A stretch of DNA of 64,000 nt from an uncultured Lachnospiraceae bacterium (GCA_947177165.1 CAMWTP010000003.1:62001-126000), one strand, 5' to 3'; shown: positions 26,282-35,712, numbered from the stretch's first letter. Translations and numbers: made by a program. The notes: a model not told the origin generated them from the letters alone.

Positions 26282-26976
26282 GATCTCACCGTCTCTTTCC
26301 CGGTCTTTGCCGCCTCCTCCGACACCACGCCGTCCATGATCACCAATCTGCGCTCCGCCATCTGTGCAATCCGGCTGTCATGTGTGATGACAACCAGTGT
26401 CTTTCCCATTTTCCGCCGGATTCCCTCCAGCATCTTCATGACTTCCTCGCCGCTTTTGCTGTCCAGATTTCCAGTCGGCTCGTCCGCGAAGATGACATCC
26501 GGTCCGGCAATCAGTGCGCGCGCAATCGCCACTCTCTGCTGCTGCCCGCCGCTCAGCTCGTGCGGCAAATGCGTCAGCCGGTCATGAATGCCCAGCATTC
26601 CCGCCAGCTCCTCCAGATACGCCCTGTCCTCCTGCTTTTTGTCCAGCAGCAGCGGCATCAGAATATTTTCCCGTGCCGTCAGCACAGGCAGCAGGTTAAA
26701 CTGCTGAAAAATAAAACCGATCCGTCTGCGGCGAAATGCGGACAACTCCCTGTCCTTTAACTGATAAATGTCCTGACCATCATAGGACAGCCTTCCCTCT
26801 GTCGGGAAATCCAGACCTGACAACAGGTGCAGCAGCGTACTCTTCCCACTGCCGGACGGCCCCATGATGGAAATAAAATCCCCTTCCGCAATCTCCAGAT
26901 TTGCCCTGTGAAGCGCGGTGACCTTGTTCGCACCGCTTCCATAAACTTTGCTCAGGTTTTCTGCTTTGATTAACAT
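26278..26976 (-). CDS. ABC transporter ATPase, MacB/LolD type
   Basis: ATP-binding subunit of 232 residues driving the FtsX-type permease encoded next. Walker A GPSGSGKST (about 39-47), Q-loop FIFQQFNLLPVLTA, signature LSGGQQQRVAIARAL, Walker B DVIFADEPTGNLDS, H-loop VVITHD. AAAGGAGTG precedes the ATG. First gene of the two-gene unit. Confidence 0.95.
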   Translation of the reverse strand: MLIKAENLSKVYGSGANKVTALHRANLEIAEGDFISIMGPSGSGKSTLLHLLSGLDFPTEGRLSYDGQDIYQLKDRELSAFRRRRIGFIFQQFNLLPVLTARENILMPLLLDKKQEDRAYLEELAGMLGIHDRLTHLPHELSGGQQQRVAIARALIAGPDVIFADEPTGNLDSKSGEEVMKMLEGIRRKMGKTLVVITHDSRIAQMAERRLVIMDGVVSEEAAKTGKETVRS

Positions 26977-27075
26977 AAAATCACACTCCTTTTCGTCTTT
27001 TTGCGACTACCAGAAGAGTGTAATCGATAAATCTCAAAATTCGCTCAAGATTCTAAAAGGAATCCATGCAGCCCG

Positions 27076-27720
27076 TCAATATGTGTCCAGATTATGCCGC
27101 TCTGTCTCGTTAAAGACGCCGTCATCAAACTCCCCCGGTGTAACCTCCGGCAGATACCAGACCAGCATCATAAAGTAGTTATATAAATCTGTATCCTGAA
27201 AAATATAACCGTGTCTGGCGTAGATCTCGTTCTTGGCAAGATGCAGAATCAGCGGCGGTACACCCTCAAAATCCTCCATGGAATAAACCTTTGTGTCAGT
27301 AGCATACAACGGCTCTATATACATGGAAATATCCCGCACTTCCCTGACATTCTCCATATAGTTCATCCATTCACTGTAAAACGAACAGTGCTCCCGATAC
27401 CTGCTCCGCTTCCCGATTTCCTCCAGAAGGCGCTCTTCTGACCAGTCTGCACTGTACTGTTCAGGCTGTTCTGGCTGCTCCTCCATATCTGACACTTCAG
27501 GCTGTTGTGCCTGCTCCTCCATATCTGACATTTCAGGCTGCTGTATCTGATCCTCCACATCATCACCGCTATTGCCCTGTCCATCATCTGCAAACTCTAT
27601 ACTTATAACTTCCTCCGTTTTATCACCGCGATACGCCTGGGCACCACAGCCCACATTCAGTATGCAGCAGCACAGCAGAACCGTACTAATTTTTATTCCC
27701 CTGACAATACACTTTTTCAT
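27076..27720 (-). CDS. YARHG-domain lipoprotein
   Basis: Predicted lipoprotein of 214 residues. The signal segment ends in LNVGCGA, so Cys25 would be lipidated. Residues 55-90 are an acidic linker with the imperfect repeat QPEMSDMEEQ / QPEVSDMEEQ. The C-terminal YARHG domain shows LAKNEIYARHGYIFQDTDL and WYLP...FDDGVFNETERHN. YARHG domains occur in surface proteins of Firmicutes and may bind wall components. Third gene of a coupled set: its ATG overlaps the stop of the RCC1 gene (ATGA). Confidence 0.88.
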   Translation of the reverse strand: MKKCIVRGIKISTVLLCCCILNVGCGAQAYRGDKTEEVISIEFADDGQGNSGDDVEDQIQQPEMSDMEEQAQQPEVSDMEEQPEQPEQYSADWSEERLLEEIGKRSRYREHCSFYSEWMNYMENVREVRDISMYIEPLYATDTKVYSMEDFEGVPPLILHLAKNEIYARHGYIFQDTDLYNYFMMLVWYLPEVTPGEFDDGVFNETERHNLDTY

Positions 27721-28760
27721 ATTTTAAAACCCTTTCTGAACTTACTAAATCTGGCACACCCGTCATCGCTATAAATGCCAATCTGAATATCATAATCTTC
27801 TCCCTCATACGCAACAATGAAATATCCCCATCCTAAATCATATTGCTCATAACCGCTTCCATAGCATTCTATCACTTTTTCCAGTGTATCTCCCTCCTTT
27901 AACATATCTTTGCACATTTCATCACATTTCGTACTTTCGATCACTGCAAGCTGCCCCTGATCGTCAAAAATGAACACCCACATATTTTTATTTGCGCTGT
28001 AGAGCCGATAATTTCCCTCATCTGTATTTCCAACTGTATAATCAACCTTATTGTCATCCAGAAATTGCTTTAATGTCTCCTCTGACCACAACAATTCCAC
28101 ATCCTTTAATGATACAGAAAGCGGTATGAATTCCTGTATAGAAATCTTTTGGAGCGTTTCTGACGCCACCACTTCCTGCACTGTATCCAGATCATTGATT
28201 CCACCGATCTCTTTTTGTGTGCCAATTCCTTCACCACATCCGTAAAAATCCCCGTCTGTTGTCAGTACGATTAAGTTATCCTGTGCCTGTACCTGCTGTG
28301 CACTGTTAAATGAGACACTTCCCATCCATACACACTGCACATGCTCCATTACTTTCCATGGTGTCTGTATCTGTGCAGAAAAAAATCCCGCTCCACACTG
28401 TCCCAGCCGATTATCTCCCCACGTCCATAAATTGTCATCCTCATCAATCACTGCATATGTATTTAGAAATGATGTTACATACTTTGCATTTTCCATTACC
28501 TTTTGCGGCTCATAAAATGTGTTATCCGAAAAGGAAACATAATCTTTATTCCCCAGCACATAGACATCCTTATTCCCAGTCAGCAAAATAACAGACGAAT
28601 AACCACACTTTGCATAAACCACATTTTCCATTAAGAGAACCGGTTCCGTGACAACATTCATATATGTACTGTTTAATTCATCCTTGGTTGATTGTTGCAA
28701 TATGCCCGCCGGATTTCCTCCCAATCCGTAGAGCTGGTTATCCCCGGTAATGTAAATCAC
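27717..28760 (-). CDS. RCC1-repeat protein
   Basis: Protein of 347 residues beginning with a GTG that overlaps the previous stop (GTGA). RCC1-type beta-propeller blades are visible in the first 190 residues: ITGDNQLYGLGGN, LTGNKDVYVLGNKDYVSF, IDEDDNLWTWGDNRLGQCG, LTTDGDFYGCGEG. The rest (about 225-347) is a different domain that includes WVFIFDDQGQLAVIES. It has no signal peptide of its own. Immediately upstream is an M56-like membrane fragment, so an original M56-RCC1 fusion split by a frameshift is an alternative. Membrane anchoring through that partner is inferred. Confidence 0.75.
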   Translation of the reverse strand: MIYITGDNQLYGLGGNPAGILQQSTKDELNSTYMNVVTEPVLLMENVVYAKCGYSSVILLTGNKDVYVLGNKDYVSFSDNTFYEPQKVMENAKYVTSFLNTYAVIDEDDNLWTWGDNRLGQCGAGFFSAQIQTPWKVMEHVQCVWMGSVSFNSAQQVQAQDNLIVLTTDGDFYGCGEGIGTQKEIGGINDLDTVQEVVASETLQKISIQEFIPLSVSLKDVELLWSEETLKQFLDDNKVDYTVGNTDEGNYRLYSANKNMWVFIFDDQGQLAVIESTKCDEMCKDMLKEGDTLEKVIECYGSGYEQYDLGWGYFIVAYEGEDYDIQIGIYSDDGCARFSKFRKGFKI

Positions 28761-29152
28761 AAAATATTCGCCTGAAAAAGTATCGATTCTGTCTTTTCAA
28801 AATCAATTTCATCTACATCTGTTGTCCCGGTCTTCCCCGACACTTCCGGTGTCTCAATGTTCTTTACGCTTTTGTTATCCGTTTCCCTGAGCCTTTCTCC
28901 CGCGCTATACACCAAAGGAACATCAATTTTCACAAAATACGATGGCTTGTCCTCATAAATCCCATTCATAACTGGGCGCACCGGAATCAACAGACGTGCA
29001 GCCAGAACAAGCCACAAAAGCTTTCTCCACCGGTAGCCCATCCGCACTCCTGCGAAATATGACACAACCCATGCCACAATGATAATCATATCCACAACAA
29101 TCAGTGTTCCAATCAGATAAATCAACTGTTCCGCCAAAGCAACAACCTCCAT
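28757..29152 (-). CDS. BlaR1/M56-like N-terminal membrane domain without peptidase
   Basis: Protein of 131 residues with two helices (about 8-33 and 42-60). RWRKLLWLVLAARLLIPVRP is the signature of the N-terminus of BlaR1-type M56 sensors. The metal-binding HExxH peptidase domain is missing; after about residue 65 an acidic linker runs to the stop. GGAGG lies inside the first codons (ATGGAGG), so the true start may be the TTG at 29137. Downstream genes overlap it. A BlaI-like palindrome lies 12 nt upstream of the ATG. Confidence 0.65.
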   Translation of the reverse strand: MEVVALAEQLIYLIGTLIVVDMIIIVAWVVSYFAGVRMGYRWRKLLWLVLAARLLIPVRPVMNGIYEDKPSYFVKIDVPLVYSAGERLRETDNKSVKNIETPEVSGKTGTTDVDEIDFEKTESILFQANIL

Positions 29153-29164
29153 CCGTTCAAGCTA

Positions 29165-29180
29165 TTAGACAATTGTCTAA
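29165..29180. promoter_or_regulatory. Perfect 16-bp palindrome, BlaI/MecI/CopY-like operator
   Basis: TTAGACAATTGTCTAA. BlaI-family repressors bind palindromes of the type ACANNTGT, and this core fits. It lies where it could block transcription of the M56-RCC1-YARHG genes. No blaI gene is present in the window. Confidence 0.55.
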
Positions 29181-29384
29181 ATAAAGAATAGCACGATGCA
29201 GGTATCCTGTCAATGGACCTCCCGAAAATACTCCCTTCGTGTGAGATTAGAAATGTTACAGGAACTGCATATCCTGACCACATGGCCACAAAAATGCAAT
29301 GAGCAGAATCCAACAAATATTTGAGATTTCCCAAAGTATATGGTATCATCATAGTAAATACAAAAGCAAAAAGGCGGCAGGAAT

Positions 29385-30070
29385 ATGGGAAAACTAGACA
29401 CACTGACAAAGGAATATATGAAACGGCCGGAAATATTTGCGGATGTGTTCAACCAGTTTCTATACCATGGCAGACAGATCATTGATTTTTGAGCGGTTTC
29501 TGGAAGGACGACCGCCTGCTTCCTGTAGTGACGATAATAGTGTACTTCGGATCGGAGAAATGGGACGGACCACTGAGTCTGCATGAAATGTATTCAGACT
29601 GCAGTGCGGAAATTCTAAAATATACCATGGATTACAGAATAAACCTGATAGCGCCCAATGCGCTGTCCGACAGTGAGATTGATGCGTTTCAGTCAAACAT
29701 GAGGGAGATCATGCGTTATATCAAATATTCCAAGGATAAGAAAAAACTGAGCAGTGTTATCCGTACAGAACAACGTTTTAAATGCGTAGAGCGGGATGCC
29801 GCAGAGATTATAAATGCGGCGACCGGTTCAAACATGAGAATTGATAAAGGAAAGGAGTCGGTTGATATGTGTATTGCAATACAGGAAATAAGAGAAGAAG
29901 GCAAAAATGAAGGCATCATTGAAGGCAAAATGGAAGGCATCATTGAAGGAGCAATTACGTTTGCCCAAAAGCTGGGAGTCCAGAGAGATCAGGTGAAAAA
30001 GTCAATCATGGAGGAATATGAAAAGAATGACGAGGAAGCGGAAGAACTCATAAAAGTATATTGGAAATGA
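29385..30070 (+). pseudogene. Rpn-family PD-(D/E)XK nuclease, broken by internal deletion
   Basis: The ATG at 29385 (RBS GGCAGGAAT) starts MGKLDTLTKEYMKRPEIFAD, the usual N-terminus of Lachnospiraceae Rpn/YhgA-like proteins, but a TGA stops it after 35 residues. In another frame from about 29489 the central part resumes (FWKDDRLLPVVTIIVYFGSE, KWDGPLSLHEMY) and runs to a C-terminal tail with EGIIEGKMEGIIEGA repeats, typical of the family. Roughly 70 residues between the parts are missing, including part of the nuclease core. The 193-residue remainder could still be translated, but activity is unlikely. Confidence 0.8.
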
Positions 30071-30102
30071 TCATCAGATAAATATTGAATAACAATTCAT
30101 GG

Positions 30103-30159
30103 AATCCCAATGTAAAGTATGTGGTCAACGTATGATACAATATACTTTGCATTGGGATT
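30103..30159. terminator. Long hairpin terminator between converging genes
   Basis: Eighteen-bp stem with one G-U pair (30103-30120 with 30142-30159), 21-nt loop, T-rich on the plus side (GGGATTTTAGG). Confidence 0.65.
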
Positions 30160-30180
30160 TTAGGCATCCAGACGATATCA

Positions 30181-30919
30181 TTACTCCACATCAGCAAATT
30201 TCGGGACACCATCAAAGATATGAATCCTCGCAATGTCTCCCCTGACATGCTTTAACATCTCGTTAATATCGTGCTCCATCGCAAACTGGTACTCTTCTCT
30301 CGTGATGGGCACCACCCACAATAGATTGACCGTCTCCTCCATACAAGGCTTATAATCCGGCATATCCAGCCCCGGCACAAACCTGGGATTAACAAATAGA
30401 AATGCTTCATAACCTTTGATCAGCTGACTTGGAACCGTGTGACCGTGTGCAAAGAAGGTATTCCCTGTAATCATCTCCATACCACATCTCAACCTCCGGC
30501 ATTGGAATCAGACTGACACCCGCTGTTATCCCATAAATCACACCGTCCCTCGATCCCCTGACCAGCGCCCTGGGCGGAAATTCTTCCCCGTCTATGGCAT
30601 AATAATTCTCACATTTTCCACAAAACTTTTCCAATGCCTCCATGTGCATGCTCTGTGTAATCTTCCAGTAATCCGGCTCAAACTCAAACCAGTCCCAAAA
30701 AGCTTTACTGCGCTCCACCCGTTCTCCGATTACAGGGAAAGCCTCTGTGAGCTCCCATGCGCAGGGCGTCGTTCCCTTCACAAACTTCGAATAACCATGA
30801 AAACCTTCATACCCGCTCCACCCCGGAATCACGCAGATGATTTCGTCCTCCGACAGCAGCGCCGCAGCGTTTCCCTCCTCAAACCACACAATTTTCAGCA
30901 GATCCGCATCAAGCTTCAT
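30181..30919 (-). pseudogene. Suppressor-of-fused (SUFU)-domain protein, frameshifted
   Basis: The first frame (30919 to about 30480) encodes a protein with WSGYEGFHGYSKFVKGT and GVIYGITAGVSLIPMPEVEM, typical of bacterial SUFU proteins. At about 30470-30485 the reading shifts: the second frame continues the domain with TGNTFFAHGHTVPSQLIKGY, FLFVNPRFVPGLDMPDY and NLLWVVPITREEYQF to a stop at 30181. Joined, the halves give about 245 residues, the normal length. The first frame otherwise runs into nonsense to 30407. A single-base indel or a sequencing error explains it. SUFU proteins in bacteria often belong to polymorphic-toxin immunity sets. Confidence 0.75.
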
Positions 30920-30968
30920 ACCACCGATATCATGCGTAAAAAAGAACCTTTTTGCGAAGAAACGTCAC

Positions 30969-31216
30969 TTGCAGCACAACATGCCTAATCGTATAATAAA
31001 GACATACTTGTTCCCTTTCACAAACAGATTTATCGAGGAAATGGCGGCAAGCGTTGATATTTTAATACCTCTTAAATTGAGCGGAGGAATATCTTTCTCC
31101 CCTGCTCGTGCGCCAGATGCCCGTCAGCTCCGGCTGATATGTTTCGTTCCGGCATCTGTGTGGACAGAAGAACAAGGAACGGCAGACTCCCCATCTGCCG
31201 TTCCCTGTTTTTTATA
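30969..31216 (+). ncRNA. Candidate structured RNA, copy 2 (promoter 30969-30997)
   Basis: TTGCAG (30969-30974), 17 nt, TATAAT (30992-30997) give a start near 31004. A strong plus-strand terminator, GGAACGGCAGA/TCTGCCGTTCC (31176-31186 with 31194-31204) and T6, ends it: about 210 nt. The middle holds the block shared with 11758-11835: a GAGC/GCTC-based hairpin, GTGCGCCAGATGCC, GTCAGC/GCTGAT, ATGTTTC, GGCATCTGTG. No plausible ORF or ribosome binding site lies inside. No known class recognised. Confidence 0.5.
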
Positions 31217-31226
31217 CCAATATCAA

Positions 31227-33338
31227 TTATACTTCAAACATCAGATCCCCGTATGTAGGAATCGGCCAGATTGTGCTGTCCACAATCATCTCCAGCTTAT
31301 CAATCGGCGCACGCAGCGCGTCCATGGCCGCCTTGACAGTATCTTTGTAATAGAATGCCAGCTCCTTCGCATCAGCAATTTTAGAAGCACCTGCCTCCAC
31401 TGCTTTCAGAGTGTTGAGTGCCTTCTTGGCCTCTGCCAGAAGCGCATCCACCTCCATCAGCATTTCCATCTGTGCCTCCGCGCCAACACCTGCCTCCTTG
31501 ATTGCAATCACACAGTTAGCAAGGTCTCCTGCATAGGAAGCCACTGCCGGAATAATATCCTTTCCAGCCATATCAATCATCGTGAGCGCCTCAATATTGA
31601 TCGTCTTCGCATAGGTCTCATAGATGATCTCCTCGCGCGACTCCAGCTCAACCCTCGTGAAAATACCAAATTTCTCAAACAAAGCCACTGCCTTGTCTGT
31701 CGTGATCGTCGAAGCTGCCTCGATCATGGACTTAATATTGGGCAGTCCGCGTCTTGCTGCCTCCGCAATCCACTCGTCTGAATAGCCGTCACCGTTAAAG
31801 ATGATTCTCTGATGCTTTGTCATATACTCCTTGATAATATCATGTACTTCCAGGTCGAAATCCTCAGCCTTTTCCAGTCTGTCAGCCGCCTCACAGAATG
31901 CCTCCGCAACGATCGCATTCAGCGTGGTGTTCGGGCTTGCGATCGAGTCGGCAGAACCGACCATACGGAACTCGAACTTGTTTCCTGTAAACGCAAACGG
32001 CGAGGTCCTGTTTCTGTCAGTCGCATCCTTCTCAAAATCAGGCAGTGTGGACACGCCCGTCTCAAGCTTTCCGCCCTGTTTTACCTTCGCTGCGTCACCC
32101 GTCTCCACAAGCTGTCTCACAACATCCTCAAGCTGATCGCCAAGGAAAACGGAAATAATTGCCGGGGGAGCCTCGTTCGCTCCGAGTCTGTGATCATTTC
32201 CGACATCGGACGCCGACTGGCGGAGCAAATCGCCATGACGGTCCACGGCCCTCAGAATGCAGGCAAGCACCAGTAAAAACTGAATATTCTTGTTCGGCGT
32301 ATCGCCCGGATCGAGCAGGTTCTCGCCGTTGTCCGTCGTGATGGACCAGTTGTTGTGCTTCCCGGAACCGTTGACACCCGCATAGGGCTTCTCGTGGAGC
32401 AGACACCTCAGATCATGCTTGTATGCGACGCGCTTCATCGCCTCCATCACCAACTGGTTATGGTCTACCGCGATATTTGCCGTCTCATAGATCGGCGCCA
32501 GCTCATGCTGTGCGGGCGCAACCTCATTGTGCTGTGTCTTTGCCGTAACACCCAGCTTCCAGAGCTCCTCATTCAAATCTTTCATGTACGCGCCGACACG
32601 CTCCTTGATGACACCAAAGTAGTGATCCTCCATCTCCTGTCCCTTCGGAGCGGGCGCGCCAAAAAGTGTACGGCCCGCAAACATCAGGTCTTTTCTCTGC
32701 ATGAAGAGATCCTTATCCACCAGAAAATACTCCTGCTCTGGTCCGACAGACGCTGTAACCTTGGTAGCTCCTGTATTTCCGAACAATTTTACAATACGAA
32801 GCGCCTGCTCGCTCAATGCCTCCATGGAGCGCAGCAGCGGAGTCTTCTTGTCAAGCGCCTCGCCTGTATAAGAACAGAATGCTGTCGGAATACAGAGAAT
32901 CACGCCGCAGCCGGACTCTTTTAAAAACGCCGGCGAAGTGATATCCCACGCCGTGTATCCTCTCGCCTCAAATGTCGCGCGGAGTCCGCCTGACGGGAAT
33001 GAGGAAGCATCCGGCTCACCTTTGATCAGCTCTTTTCCAGAGAATTCCATCAACATTTTTCCCTCGGAATCGGGGTGTGACACGAAAGAATCATGCTTTT
33101 CCGCCGTGATGCCCGTGAGCGGCTGGAACCAGTGTGTGTAATGTGTCGCGCCGTTCTCCACAGCCCAGTCCTTCATCGCCTTTGCCACGACATCCGCGGT
33201 TGTCATGGAAAGCTCGCCGCCGTGATCCATAACCCTCTTTACTTCCTGAAATACTTTCTTGGTCAGTCTCTCCTTCATCTTCTCAACGGTAAAGACTTTC
33301 TCACCAAAGATTTTTTCCACGTTTAATGCTTCGCTCAT
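31227..33338 (-). CDS. glnN: Glutamine synthetase, type III
   Basis: ATP-dependent ammonium assimilation enzyme of 703 residues, the length of type III (GlnN) dodecamers. GAGGAAATCAAA precedes the ATG at 33338 ([16 protein letters not shown]); the in-frame ATG at 33359 has no site. Hallmarks: the N-terminal [45 protein letters not shown] with metal-binding glutamates, [22 protein letters not shown] and [16 protein letters not shown]. The long C-terminal helical region (about 570-700) is typical of type III. It is monocistronic, with a strong hairpin 95 nt upstream of the start. Confidence 0.97.
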   Translation of the reverse strand: MSEALNVEKIFGEKVFTVEKMKERLTKKVFQEVKRVMDHGGELSMTTADVVAKAMKDWAVENGATHYTHWFQPLTGITAEKHDSFVSHPDSEGKMLMEFSGKELIKGEPDASSFPSGGLRATFEARGYTAWDITSPAFLKESGCGVILCIPTAFCSYTGEALDKKTPLLRSMEALSEQALRIVKLFGNTGATKVTASVGPEQEYFLVDKDLFMQRKDLMFAGRTLFGAPAPKGQEMEDHYFGVIKERVGAYMKDLNEELWKLGVTAKTQHNEVAPAQHELAPIYETANIAVDHNQLVMEAMKRVAYKHDLRCLLHEKPYAGVNGSGKHNNWSITTDNGENLLDPGDTPNKNIQFLLVLACILRAVDRHGDLLRQSASDVGNDHRLGANEAPPAIISVFLGDQLEDVVRQLVETGDAAKVKQGGKLETGVSTLPDFEKDATDRNRTSPFAFTGNKFEFRMVGSADSIASPNTTLNAIVAEAFCEAADRLEKAEDFDLEVHDIIKEYMTKHQRIIFNGDGYSDEWIAEAARRGLPNIKSMIEAASTITTDKAVALFEKFGIFTRVELESREEIIYETYAKTINIEALTMIDMAGKDIIPAVASYAGDLANCVIAIKEAGVGAEAQMEMLMEVDALLAEAKKALNTLKAVEAGASKIADAKELAFYYKDTVKAAMDALRAPIDKLEMIVDSTIWPIPTYGDLMFEV

Positions 33339-33431
33339 TTTGATTTCCTCACTTTCCATTGATCATGACGTCCTGCTGCATTTTGTATCATAAACTGCAC
33401 TTTTTGTGCGTCATAACGTTTATCTGTCTAC

Positions 33432-33471
33432 AAAAAAAGTTCCAAAAAAAGAGATTATTCTTTTTTGGAAC
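33432..33471 (-). terminator. Strong intrinsic terminator between trhP and glnN
   Basis: On minus, GTTCCAAAAAAGA pairs with TCTTTTTTTGGAAC, then T7. It lies 220 nt after the upstream gene and about 95 nt before glnN. It may end the trmR-trhP transcript or act as a glnN leader attenuator. No convincing sigma-A promoter is seen between it and glnN. The rest of 33339-33689 holds nothing else clear. Confidence 0.8.
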
Positions 33472-33689
33472 ACCTTCGTTCACGATATCATGATATATAA
33501 TTTTGAACCATTACATTCTCGCATTTCATATGTCTGTGCCTGATTTCTTTTACTTTTTATACAATAATATATTCTCAAACAAAAATCAAGGCTTTCTTAA
33601 AAAAATTCTGCTGTTTTTTGCCATTTCTGCATTTTGCATAGATACTTTTTTCAAGAAAGCCTGTTTTTCATTAAATATAACCATGCTTC

Positions 33690-34949
33690 CTATTGCACCT
33701 TGCACGGCTTCGCGCTTTCCACACGCAGGAGATCATACGGCTTTGGCCTGTCTGCAAGCTCCGCATACAGAATCTGCCTGGAATGCGGGCAGCTCTCAAC
33801 AGCTTCTCCTGCCTCATTATACATGGAGAGTACTTTTGTATGAACATTGCTCCCGTCAGGCTTCATAATCTCAATCGTGTCACCGGCACAGAACTTATTT
33901 TTCTGCTCAAATTTCGCATAGCCGCGCCCGTCAACGGACTCCACAATGCCAAGATATACATACTCATTCACGTAAGTATTATTGTCATAGATCTGCGTGT
34001 TTTCGTCCGGCTTTCCGAAATAAAATCCCGTCGTAAACTGGCGGTATGTGCACTTTGCAATCTCAGCCCTGTACCAGTCCATGTTGCTGCGGTATTTTTC
34101 CTCCGATTCAAAATAATCGTCAATTGCCTTTCTGTAAGTGCGTGCCACACATGCCACATAAAGCGCAGTCTTCATGCGCCCCTCAATTTTAAAACTGTCG
34201 ATTCCTGCTGCCACCAGCTCAGGGATATGCTCAATCATGCACAGATCCTTGGAATTAAAAATATAGGTCCCGCGCTCATTCTCATACACAGGAAGATACT
34301 CACCCGGGCGCGTCTCCTCGACCACCGCATACTTCCAGCGGCACGGGTGGGTGCACGCCCCCTGATTTGCATCTCTACCAGTGAAATAACTGGACAGCAG
34401 GCACCGCCCAGAATAGGAAATGCACATCGCGCCGTGGATAAAGCTCTCAATTTCCATCTCCCCGGGTATGTTGTCCCTGATCTGTCTGATTTCCACCAGC
34501 GAAAGCTCTCTTGCCGACACAACGCGCTTTGCTCCCTGCTGCCACCAGAACCGATAGGTCTGATAGTTTGTGTTGTTTGCCTGCGTGGAAATGTGAATCT
34601 CGATCTCGGGACAGACTTCCTTCGCGATCATAAACATGCCGGGATCGGATATGATCAGCGCGTCCGGCTTTATCTCTTTTAACTCCGCAAAATACGTCCT
34701 TGCCCCCTCCAGATCGTCATTGTGCGCAAGGATATTGGCCGTCACGTATACCTTCACATCATGTTCATGTGCAAACCGGATTCCCTCCGCCATCTCCTGA
34801 CTGGAAAAATTCTTTGCCTTGGCGCGCAGCCCGAATGCCTCCCCGCCGATATATACAGCGTCCGCCCCGAATATGACAGCCGTCTTTAACACCTCTAAGC
34901 TGCTCGCCGGCACCAGAAGCTCCGGTTTGCCTGGTCTCTTATTGTCCAT
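33690..34949 (-). CDS. trhP: U32-family tRNA hydroxylation protein (TrhP/YrrO-like)
   Basis: Protein of 419 residues of the U32 family, long called collagenase-like peptidases. The signature ESFIHGAMCISYSGRCLLSS and the cysteines in NQGACTHPCRWKY are intact; these ligate an Fe-S cluster. Known from E. coli TrhP and Bacillus YrrN/YrrO: prephenate-dependent hydroxylation of wobble uridine U34 in tRNA to ho5U. It follows a YrrM/TrmR-like methyltransferase gene on the same strand, the same gene order as in Bacillus yrrMNO, which supports this role over a protease. Start MDNKRPGKPELLVPASS. Confidence 0.88.
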   Translation of the reverse strand: MDNKRPGKPELLVPASSLEVLKTAVIFGADAVYIGGEAFGLRAKAKNFSSQEMAEGIRFAHEHDVKVYVTANILAHNDDLEGARTYFAELKEIKPDALIISDPGMFMIAKEVCPEIEIHISTQANNTNYQTYRFWWQQGAKRVVSARELSLVEIRQIRDNIPGEMEIESFIHGAMCISYSGRCLLSSYFTGRDANQGACTHPCRWKYAVVEETRPGEYLPVYENERGTYIFNSKDLCMIEHIPELVAAGIDSFKIEGRMKTALYVACVARTYRKAIDDYFESEEKYRSNMDWYRAEIAKCTYRQFTTGFYFGKPDENTQIYDNNTYVNEYVYLGIVESVDGRGYAKFEQKNKFCAGDTIEIMKPDGSNVHTKVLSMYNEAGEAVESCPHSRQILYAELADRPKPYDLLRVESAKPCKVQ

Positions 34950-35061
34950 TCTAATCCTCCATTGATTTCACAGAAACACAGTTCCTGCATTCTCTCACAC
35001 CGCACATAATCTATAGAGTCTCCTCCATGCACACCAGTCTGTGCCCTCCGCGGAATCTTTC

Positions 35062-35712
35062 TTAAAGCATTCGCTTTGCAGAGAGCGTAACGCCGTCCGC
35101 AATCGGCAGTATCGTCGTCTCCAGCTCCTCGCAGTGCGTCAATTGGTACAGATATTCCCGCATCCTGTTGTGTATCGTGCGGTTTCTGCGGATCACCGCA
35201 TACTTTGACTCTATCAGTTCACCCTCCTGCAGCACATTATCTGACACCAAAAGCCCTGTCGGCGATAACAGCCTCAGGATATCCGGCAGAAAATTGATAT
35301 ACTGCCCCTTTGCCGCATCCATAAAAATCAAGTCGTATGCACCGTCTTCTTTGAGTGAAGCCAGAATCTCCGCGGCGTCCCCTTCCAGAAGCGTGATGCA
35401 GTCTGCCTTGCCTGCCTTCTCAAAATTCTCCTTTGCGAGCGGTATCCGTTTCTCATACTTTTCAATAGTCGTTATCTGACATCCTTCCGGCGCGTACTCG
35501 CTCATCAGCAGCGCAGAAAAACCAATGGCAGTTCCGACCTCCAGAATACGCATCGGTCTTCCCCATGTGATTAAGAGTCTCAAAAGACTCTGCATCTGCG
35601 GCCTGATAATCGGCACACTGGTCTCTATCGAATATTTCTCCAACTCATTCAAATAGGCTGGTTTTTCACTGTCAAAAGAATGTAAAAACGTCTGCATTCT
35701 CTCCTCCGCCAT
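35062..35712 (-). CDS. trmR: tRNA 5-hydroxyuridine methyltransferase (TrmR/YrrM-like)
   Basis: SAM-dependent O-methyltransferase of 216 residues. Motif I MRILEVGTAIGFSALLMSEY (about 54-73), acidic residue in ITTIEKYEKR, DLIFMDAAKGQYINFLP with the metal-binding Asp, and VSDNVLQEGE. It belongs to the COMT-like family 3. In Bacillus TrmR methylates ho5U34 to mo5U34 in tRNAs. Here the next gene is the U32 hydroxylase that would make its substrate (112-nt gap). Without that neighbour it would be called only an O-methyltransferase. Confidence 0.87.
   Translation of the reverse strand: MAEERMQTFLHSFDSEKPAYLNELEKYSIETSVPIIRPQMQSLLRLLITWGRPMRILEVGTAIGFSALLMSEYAPEGCQITTIEKYEKRIPLAKENFEKAGKADCITLLEGDAAEILASLKEDGAYDLIFMDAAKGQYINFLPDILRLLSPTGLLVSDNVLQEGELIESKYAVIRRNRTIHNRMREYLYQLTHCEELETTILPIADGVTLSAKRML

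Noticed and set aside
27450..27560. Short direct repeats as a possible CRISPR or minisatellite
   Set aside because: They are two to three coding repeats of the acidic linker in the YARHG lipoprotein, without spacers.
31812..32924. Long plus-strand open frames inside glnN
   Set aside because: They are shadows of a fully supported gene on the other strand, with basic, Cys/His-rich composition and no ribosome binding sites.
33339..33480. Glutamine (glnA-type) riboswitch upstream of glnN
   Set aside because: The sequence lacks the conserved core I know for that class; only a terminator hairpin can be supported.
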